Below, piece by piece: positions 15,178 to 18,789 of a stretch of 18,789 bases of DNA. The notes under the pieces were generated by a model that saw only the letters and a program-made list of their open reading frames with translations, was not told the DNA's origin and did no database searches. The position numbers and the translations under genes are program-made. Position 1 is the stretch's first letter; each line of letters opens with the position of its first letter. The DNA is from CAWUJT01 sp963922715 (lineage in GTDB: Bacteria > Pseudomonadota > Alphaproteobacteria > Rhodobacterales > Rhodobacteraceae), in contig CAWUJT010000040.1 of assembly GCA_963922715.1 (NCBI GenBank), positions 1 through 18,789 of the forward strand, in the 5' to 3' direction.

Positions 15178-15192
15178 TTAACGAAAATTTAA
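15178..15192. promoter_or_regulatory. CtrA-type box TTAA-N7-TTAA
   Basis: TTAA (15178-15181) and TTAA (15189-15192) are separated by exactly seven bases, the full-site consensus of the alphaproteobacterial regulator CtrA. TTAACG (15178-15183), 17 bases, then TATTTT (15201-15206) would form a matching promoter toward the small ORF at 15232. The box lies 126 bases upstream of fhs. A chance match in AT-rich sequence is possible. Confidence 0.35.
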
Positions 15193-15210
15193 ATGCCTTG
15201 TATTTTTTTG

Positions 15211-15226
15211 GTCCTCAAAAGGGGAC
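15211..15226 (+). promoter_or_regulatory. Hairpin covering the ribosome site of the small ORF
   Basis: GTCCTC (15211-15216) pairs with GGGGAC (15221-15226) around the loop AAAA, with one T-G wobble. The right arm contains the Shine-Dalgarno sequence AAGGGGA that lies before ATG 15232. Folding would hide the ribosome site. Confidence 0.35.
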
Positions 15227-15231
15227 ACTAC

Positions 15232-15315
15232 ATGCTTTCTACATCTGTTCTGATTCACACTGGTTTCGCGCTTGGCGTTCTGGTGGCTTTATCGACGGCA
15301 ATTCTCTTGATTTAG
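15232..15315 (+). CDS. Candidate small hydrophobic protein, 27 residues
   Basis: An ATG at 15232 opens 27 codons that end in TAG at 15313-15315. AAGGGGA lies six bases before the ATG, a good ribosome site. The product begins M-L-S-T-S-V-L-I-H-T-G and continues as one hydrophobic helix rich in Leu, Val and Ala, with no charged residue apart from a single histidine, so it would be a one-span membrane peptide. No family is recognised. A TTAA-N7-TTAA box and a possible promoter lie upstream, a hairpin covers the ribosome site, and the stop codon overlaps the loop of a stem-loop. No neighbour on the same strand is close enough to form an operon. Chance remains a real alternative because the ORF is so short. 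Confidence 0.4.
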   Translation: MLSTSVLIHTGFALGVLVALSTAILLI

Positions 15316-15325
15316 AAAAATCAAG
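15306..15325. repeat. Perfect 8-bp stem-loop at the end of the small ORF
   Basis: CTTGATTT (15306-15313) and AAATCAAG (15318-15325) form a perfect stem with the loop AGAA. The stop codon of the small ORF (15313-15315) overlaps the loop. No T-run follows on the plus strand. Confidence 0.5.
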
Positions 15326-15378
15326 CAGCCTGATTATTTCGGCATGAATGAAAAGATGCCATGAATGCACTATATGAC

Positions 15379-16524
15379 TTAGACAGAGAAATACTCCATC
15401 AGCACAGTTGTGTAGACCGCCTTAAGTTGTTGAATATGTTCAACGCGTACTCTTTCATCAATGCCGTGCATCCGATGCCCTACAAGGCCGCATTCGACAA
15501 CGGGACAATGATCTTTGACAAAACGGGCGTCCGAAGTTCCACCGCTTGTTGAGAGCAATGGATAACGATTGGTCTCGCGCGCGACGGCTTTGGCCACAAG
15601 CTCTGTGAATGCGCCGGGGGGGGTAAAGAAACTTTCACCCGATATTTTGCAGGTGACGGTTATCTCTATCCCTGTTTCCGCGGAGAGTTTCGCGGCCTCC
15701 CCCTCCAACCAATGCCTGAGCGTTTGCCCGGAATGCAAATCATTGAAGCGGATATTGAGGGTCAGCCGCGCTGTTTCAGGAATGACATTGGTCACCGTGT
15801 TGCCGGTGTCGAGAGAGGTCAACGCCAAGGTGGATGGATCGAAATGCTGGCTGCCGTTATCCAAAGGGTGCGTGGCAAGGCGATCGGCAAGCCGCACCAG
15901 AGCGGTGAGGGGATTTTTGGCCCGGTCGGGATAAGCCGTGTGCCCTTGCTTTCCGGTCGCAATAAACCAAGCAGACAGAGAGCCACGCCGCCCGATCTTG
16001 ATCGCGTCTCCCATGTGTTCAGGGTTGGTTGGTTCCCCGACGATACAATGGGTCATATGCTCCTTTTGGTCGTTCATCCAATCAAGCAAAGCCACTGTGC
16101 CATCCGCTGCGTCGCCTTCTTCATCGCCTGTGATGGCCATGATAACAGCCCCGTCAAACTGATGGTGCGCTACAAAATCTATTGCGGCAGTGGCAAATGC
16201 GGCCACGCCTGATTTCATATCTGTCGCCCCGCGTCCATAAAGCCAGCCGTCCTCGATTTCGCCCCCAAAGGGATCTTTTGTCCAAGCCTCTCGGGCCCCA
16301 ACCGGCACGACATCTGTATGGCCATTAAACCCCAGAGTCTTTTCATGCCCCTTTGGTCCCCAACGGGCAAAAAGATTGGCCACACCGCCGCGATCTACTC
16401 GAAAGGTCTCAAATCCAGCTTTGACGAGCATTGTATCCAGCAACACAAGGGCGCCACCCTCATTGGGCGTCACAGACTTACAGCGCACAAGATCAGCCGT
16501 CAGAGCAACAGGATCAATCATCAT
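15379..16524 (-). CDS. dapE: Succinyl-diaminopimelate desuccinylase
   Basis: Zinc-dependent M20-family hydrolase that releases succinate from N-succinyl-LL-diaminopimelate, for lysine and peptidoglycan synthesis in the cytoplasm. It has about 381 residues. The metal and catalytic residues are in place: H69 and D71 in G-F-N-G-H-T-D-V-V-P-V-G, D102 in G-R-G-A-T-D-M-K-S-G, and E135-E136 in T-G-D-E-E-G-D. Further on are G-E-P-T-N, S-T-S-G-G-T-S-D-A-R-F near 325-335 and a metal-binding His in G-H-R-M-H-G-I-D-E. ATG 16524 follows AGG(TG) closely; a GTG at 16530 in the same frame is an alternative start. It begins 27 bases after dinB on the same strand and may share its mRNA. A run of eight G:C pairs (15616-15623) lies in frame. 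Confidence 0.95.
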   Translation of the reverse strand: MMIDPVALTADLVRCKSVTPNEGGALVLLDTMLVKAGFETFRVDRGGVANLFARWGPKGHEKTLGFNGHTDVVPVGAREAWTKDPFGGEIEDGWLYGRGATDMKSGVAAFATAAIDFVAHHQFDGAVIMAITGDEEGDAADGTVALLDWMNDQKEHMTHCIVGEPTNPEHMGDAIKIGRRGSLSAWFIATGKQGHTAYPDRAKNPLTALVRLADRLATHPLDNGSQHFDPSTLALTSLDTGNTVTNVIPETARLTLNIRFNDLHSGQTLRHWLEGEAAKLSAETGIEITVTCKISGESFFTPPGAFTELVAKAVARETNRYPLLSTSGGTSDARFVKDHCPVVECGLVGHRMHGIDERVRVEHIQQLKAVYTTVLMEYFSV

Positions 16525-16551
16525 AGGCACCTGGATAAGCCTGCGTTTGCC

Positions 16552-17805
16552 TTAGCGCAAGCCGCGTCCTTTGGTAATCATTTGCTGACCGAATTTTTGC
16601 TTGATCGCGTCCGTGGCACGTTCGGCCTGGGCGCGCTGTGCCGCAGTAGGATCAAAGAGATCTCCCAAACGGTCCGCATCAGCGGCCGGCTCCAGGGCGC
16701 TGAGGCCAACACCAAGAAGGCGAAAGGGCCCTTTCAGATGACTCGCCTCAAAAATCGTTTTGGCCGTGCGGTAAATTCTGTCCGCGATTTGGGTTGCGTC
16801 AGGCAGTGTCAGCCGTCGTGTGAGCAGTTCAAAATTGGCCCGTTTCAATTTGAGAACAACCACACGGCCCGCCAGACCTTTGGCCTTGGCCCGGTCCGAT
16901 ACTTTTTCCGACATCCGCCAGATATACCCGTCAAGCAAATCCACATCACTGATATCTTCCTCAAAGGTTGTCTCATGGGAGATTGATTTGACGGATCTAT
17001 CATTGCTGACTTTCCGGTCATCCTGGCCTCTGGCCAAATGCCAAAGACGTGTCCCCAATGTCCCAAACTGGGCTTTGAGGTCGCGCTCATCCCATGTCTT
17101 GAGATCGGCAAATGTCTTGATGCCCGCCTTCTCTAGGCTCGCTTGGCCCGTTGCCCCAACGCCCCAAATCAACTTGATTGGTTTGTCGGCCAGAAAAGCA
17201 TCGGTTTCGGCCTGCCCAATGATGGAAAAACCGCGCGGCTTATCAAGGTCGGAGGCGATTTTGGCCAAAAACTTATTATGGCTCAAACCGACAGAGCCCG
17301 TGATCCCTGCCTCTGTTTCGATGCGTTGCATGAGCCGGACAAGCATCACCGCAGGCGGGGCACCATGCAGCTTGGTTGTCCCCCTCAGATCGAGAAACGC
17401 TTCATCAAGGGAGAGGGGTTCAATCGCCGGCGTCAACTCTTCCATCATGGCCCGGATTTGATGAGAGACTTTGACATAAACCTCCATGCGCCCCCGAACC
17501 ACAACAGCCTCAGGGCAAAGTTTGAGCGCCTTGAACATCGGCATGGCCGAGCGCACGCCCTTGATCCGTGCGATATAACACGCGGTGGAGACAACCCCGC
17601 GTTTTCCACCGCCGACGATGACGGGTTTATTCCGTAGGTCAGGATTGTCCCGTTTCTCAACACTGGCATAAAACGCATCACAATCCATGTGCGCAATGCC
17701 AAGGTCGAAAAGCTCAGGGTGCGACAGGATGCGCGGACTATGGCAAGACGGGCATCGTGATCCCGTATCAAAGACGTGTAGGCAGTCTCGACATAACCCT
17801 GGCAT
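16552..17805 (-). CDS. dinB: DNA polymerase IV with N-terminal zinc ribbon
   Basis: Y-family translesion DNA polymerase, about 417 residues. After the chosen start, C5-x2-C8 and C18-x2-C21 form a zinc-ribbon-like extension ahead of the palm domain; classic E. coli DinB lacks this. The catalytic acids are D41 in H-M-D-C-D-A-F-Y-A-S-V-E and D134-E135 in S-L-D-E-A-F-L-D. The G-V-G-A-T-G-Q-A-S-L-E-K-A-G-I helix-hairpin-helix lies near 215-235 and the little-finger domain follows. The end holds R-L-G-D-L-F-D, a degenerate version of the clamp-binding motif. The frame opens at GTG 17838 and has ATGs at 17820 and 17805; only 17805 has a ribosome-like GGAAAAG upstream. No GTTC-N7-GTTC SOS box is visible before it. 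Confidence 0.94.
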   Translation of the reverse strand: MPGLCRDCLHVFDTGSRCPSCHSPRILSHPELFDLGIAHMDCDAFYASVEKRDNPDLRNKPVIVGGGKRGVVSTACYIARIKGVRSAMPMFKALKLCPEAVVVRGRMEVYVKVSHQIRAMMEELTPAIEPLSLDEAFLDLRGTTKLHGAPPAVMLVRLMQRIETEAGITGSVGLSHNKFLAKIASDLDKPRGFSIIGQAETDAFLADKPIKLIWGVGATGQASLEKAGIKTFADLKTWDERDLKAQFGTLGTRLWHLARGQDDRKVSNDRSVKSISHETTFEEDISDVDLLDGYIWRMSEKVSDRAKAKGLAGRVVVLKLKRANFELLTRRLTLPDATQIADRIYRTAKTIFEASHLKGPFRLLGVGLSALEPAADADRLGDLFDPTAAQRAQAERATDAIKQKFGQQMITKGRGLR

Positions 17806-17884
17806 TAAGGTCTTTTCCATTTGGTAAACGCGCTTCACGTTTCTATTTTAATAGTCTATGTCGCTAAGAAACAGGAGGAATACG

Positions 17885-18784
17885 ATGCCAGAAGATAATG
17901 TTTTAATGATTTTTTTAGGTGACAATATACTTTGGATCATGCTCGCATTGATCGTTATCGTCGCCATTTCTCTTGGTGTACGCATTGTGCCACAATCTGA
18001 GAAACATGTTGTGGAGCGGTTTGGAAGATTGAAATCTGTCCTTGGGCCAGGGTTGAATTTGATTGTGCCCTTCCTTGACACAGTGGCCTATCGAATCTCC
18101 ATACTGGAGCGTCAATTACCGAACTCCAACCAAGATGCCATCACGGCTGACAACGTTCTTTTACAAGTTGAGACAAGTGTGTTTTACCGCATCCTTGAAC
18201 CGGAGCGGACGGTGTACCGCATCCGTGATGTCGATGGTGCAATTGCAACCACAGTCGCTGGTATTGTGCGCGCGCAGATCGGGAAAATGGAGCTTGATGA
18301 AGTACAGTCCAATCGTTCGGTTTTGATCGCGCAAATCAAAACCTCGGTCGAGGACGCCGTGGACGACTGGGGTATAGAAGTCACGCGTGCAGAAGTTCTG
18401 GACGTCAATCTCGATCAAGCGACCCGCGATGCGATGCTGCAACAACTCAACGCGGAACGGGCACGACGCGCAACTGTTATGGAGGCCGAAGGTCAGAAAC
18501 GTGCGGTGGAACTGGCCGCGGATGCGGAGCTTTATGCGGCGGAGCAAACCGCCAAGGCCCGCCGGATTGAAGCGGATGCCGAGGCTTATGCCACAAGTGT
18601 GGTGGCCCAGGCCATCGCCGATAACGGCATAGAAGCCGCGCAATATCAAGTCGCGCTCAAGCAGGTCGAGGCGCTAAATGCGCTGGGCAGCTCAAGCAAT
18701 GCGCAAACGATTGTTTTACCCGCCAGTGCTGCGGATGCTTTTGGGGAGGCCTTCAAAATGCTGAAAGGACGGGCACAGCCATGA
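17885..18784 (+). CDS. qmcA: SPFH/Band 7 protein, QmcA-like
   Basis: Stomatin/prohibitin-type membrane scaffold protein, 299 residues. One N-terminal helix (about 14-32) is followed by the Band 7 domain: V-P-Q-S-E-K-H-V-V-E-R-F-G-R near 35-48, G-P-G-L-N-L-I-V-P-F at 54-63 and I-G-K-M-E-L-D-E-V near 134-142. A charged, alanine-rich helical region with many E-A and R-A pairs covers about 190-255 and would form a coiled coil for oligomerisation. The start is ATG 17885 right after AGGAGG; the ATG at 17858 only reads through that site. It is divergent from dinB. Its stop TGA overlaps the next ATG (ATGA), so the downstream gene is coupled. QmcA proteins are thought to organise membrane protein quality control; the role here is by analogy. 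Confidence 0.93.
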   Translation: MPEDNVLMIFLGDNILWIMLALIVIVAISLGVRIVPQSEKHVVERFGRLKSVLGPGLNLIVPFLDTVAYRISILERQLPNSNQDAITADNVLLQVETSVFYRILEPERTVYRIRDVDGAIATTVAGIVRAQIGKMELDEVQSNRSVLIAQIKTSVEDAVDDWGIEVTRAEVLDVNLDQATRDAMLQQLNAERARRATVMEAEGQKRAVELAADAELYAAEQTAKARRIEADAEAYATSVVAQAIADNGIEAAQYQVALKQVEALNALGSSSNAQTIVLPASAADAFGEAFKMLKGRAQP

Positions 18785-18789
18785 CACAT
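18781..18789 (+). CDS. First codons of a gene overlapping qmcA (NfeD-type expected)
   Basis: ATG 18781 overlaps the qmcA stop as ATGA and an AAGGA stretch lies about 11 bases upstream, so a coupled gene probably starts here. Only three codons are inside the window. SPFH proteins of this type are commonly followed by an NfeD-family partner, which is the expectation rather than an observation. Confidence 0.4.

Larger units (their letters stand above)
15053..15378. other. 326-base gap between fhs and dapE
   Basis: No long open frame is supported here. The gap holds, from left to right, a dyad-rich stretch next to fhs (15105-15149), a TTAA-N7-TTAA box (15178-15192), a possible promoter, a hairpin over a ribosome site (15211-15226), a 27-codon ORF (15232-15315) and a perfect 8-bp stem-loop (15306-15325). 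The last 50 bases before the dapE stop show nothing I can assign. Confidence 0.6.

Noticed and set aside
15616..15623. Run of eight G in dapE as a slippage site
   Set aside because: dapE is an essential-type gene with an intact frame on both sides of the run, so programmed slippage is unlikely.
17806..17884. SOS box before dinB
   Set aside because: No GTTC-N7-GTTC or GAAC-N7-GAAC repeat is present in the gap, so LexA control is not supported.

Overview
The window reads as chromosomal DNA of an alphaproteobacterium, most probably a Rhodobacterales (Roseobacter-type) organism. This rests on the kind of genes seen: a tripartite TRAP transporter, an LpsB-type LPS-core glycosyltransferase, a DUF1467 protein directly after methylmalonyl-CoA epimerase, and a DNA polymerase IV with an N-terminal zinc ribbon. 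It also rests on the moderately GC-rich codon use. No rRNA, tRNA, CRISPR array, transposase or integrase was seen.

Layout: (1) 1-317, the N-terminal part of an ORF6N-domain protein that runs off the left edge. (2) 444-3459, a TRAP uptake operon on the minus strand in transcription order dctQ-dctM-dctP, with a terminator-like hairpin at its end and several dyads upstream. (3) 3612-4952, a periplasmic D-Ala-D-Ala carboxypeptidase. (4) 5132-9144, a tetrapyrrole block: hemF (+), convergent with lpsB and hemE (- strand, one operon), then hemC (+) divergent from hemE. (5) 9254-9961, an orphan response regulator. (6) 10097-10788, methylmalonyl-CoA epimerase overlapped by a DUF1467 membrane protein. 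(7) 10795-15052, a one-carbon block on the minus strand (folD, chorismate mutase, fhs), split by a more AT-rich module of a MarR-type regulator and a divergent four-helix membrane protein. (8) 15053-15378, a gap of 326 bases that holds dyads, a CtrA-type box and a candidate 27-residue hydrophobic ORF. (9) 15379-17805, dapE and dinB on the minus strand. (10) 17885 to the end, a QmcA-type SPFH protein and the first codons of an overlapping gene.

How the genes work together: HemC, HemE and HemF carry out three steps from porphobilinogen to protoporphyrinogen. HemF needs oxygen, and the hemE/hemC gap has a dyad resembling an FNR site, so oxygen control is possible. Fhs and FolD interconvert formate, formyl-, methenyl- and methylene-tetrahydrofolate. 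DapE supplies diaminopimelate for peptidoglycan, which the DD-carboxypeptidase later trims.

Most of the window is ordinary housekeeping sequence and I found no clear new multigene system. The best candidate for something undescribed is the 15178-15325 segment: a TTAA-N7-TTAA box, a hairpin over a Shine-Dalgarno sequence, and a tiny one-helix ORF whose stop codon overlaps the loop of a perfect 8-bp stem. Second is the MarR/membrane-protein module with its operator-like dyad.
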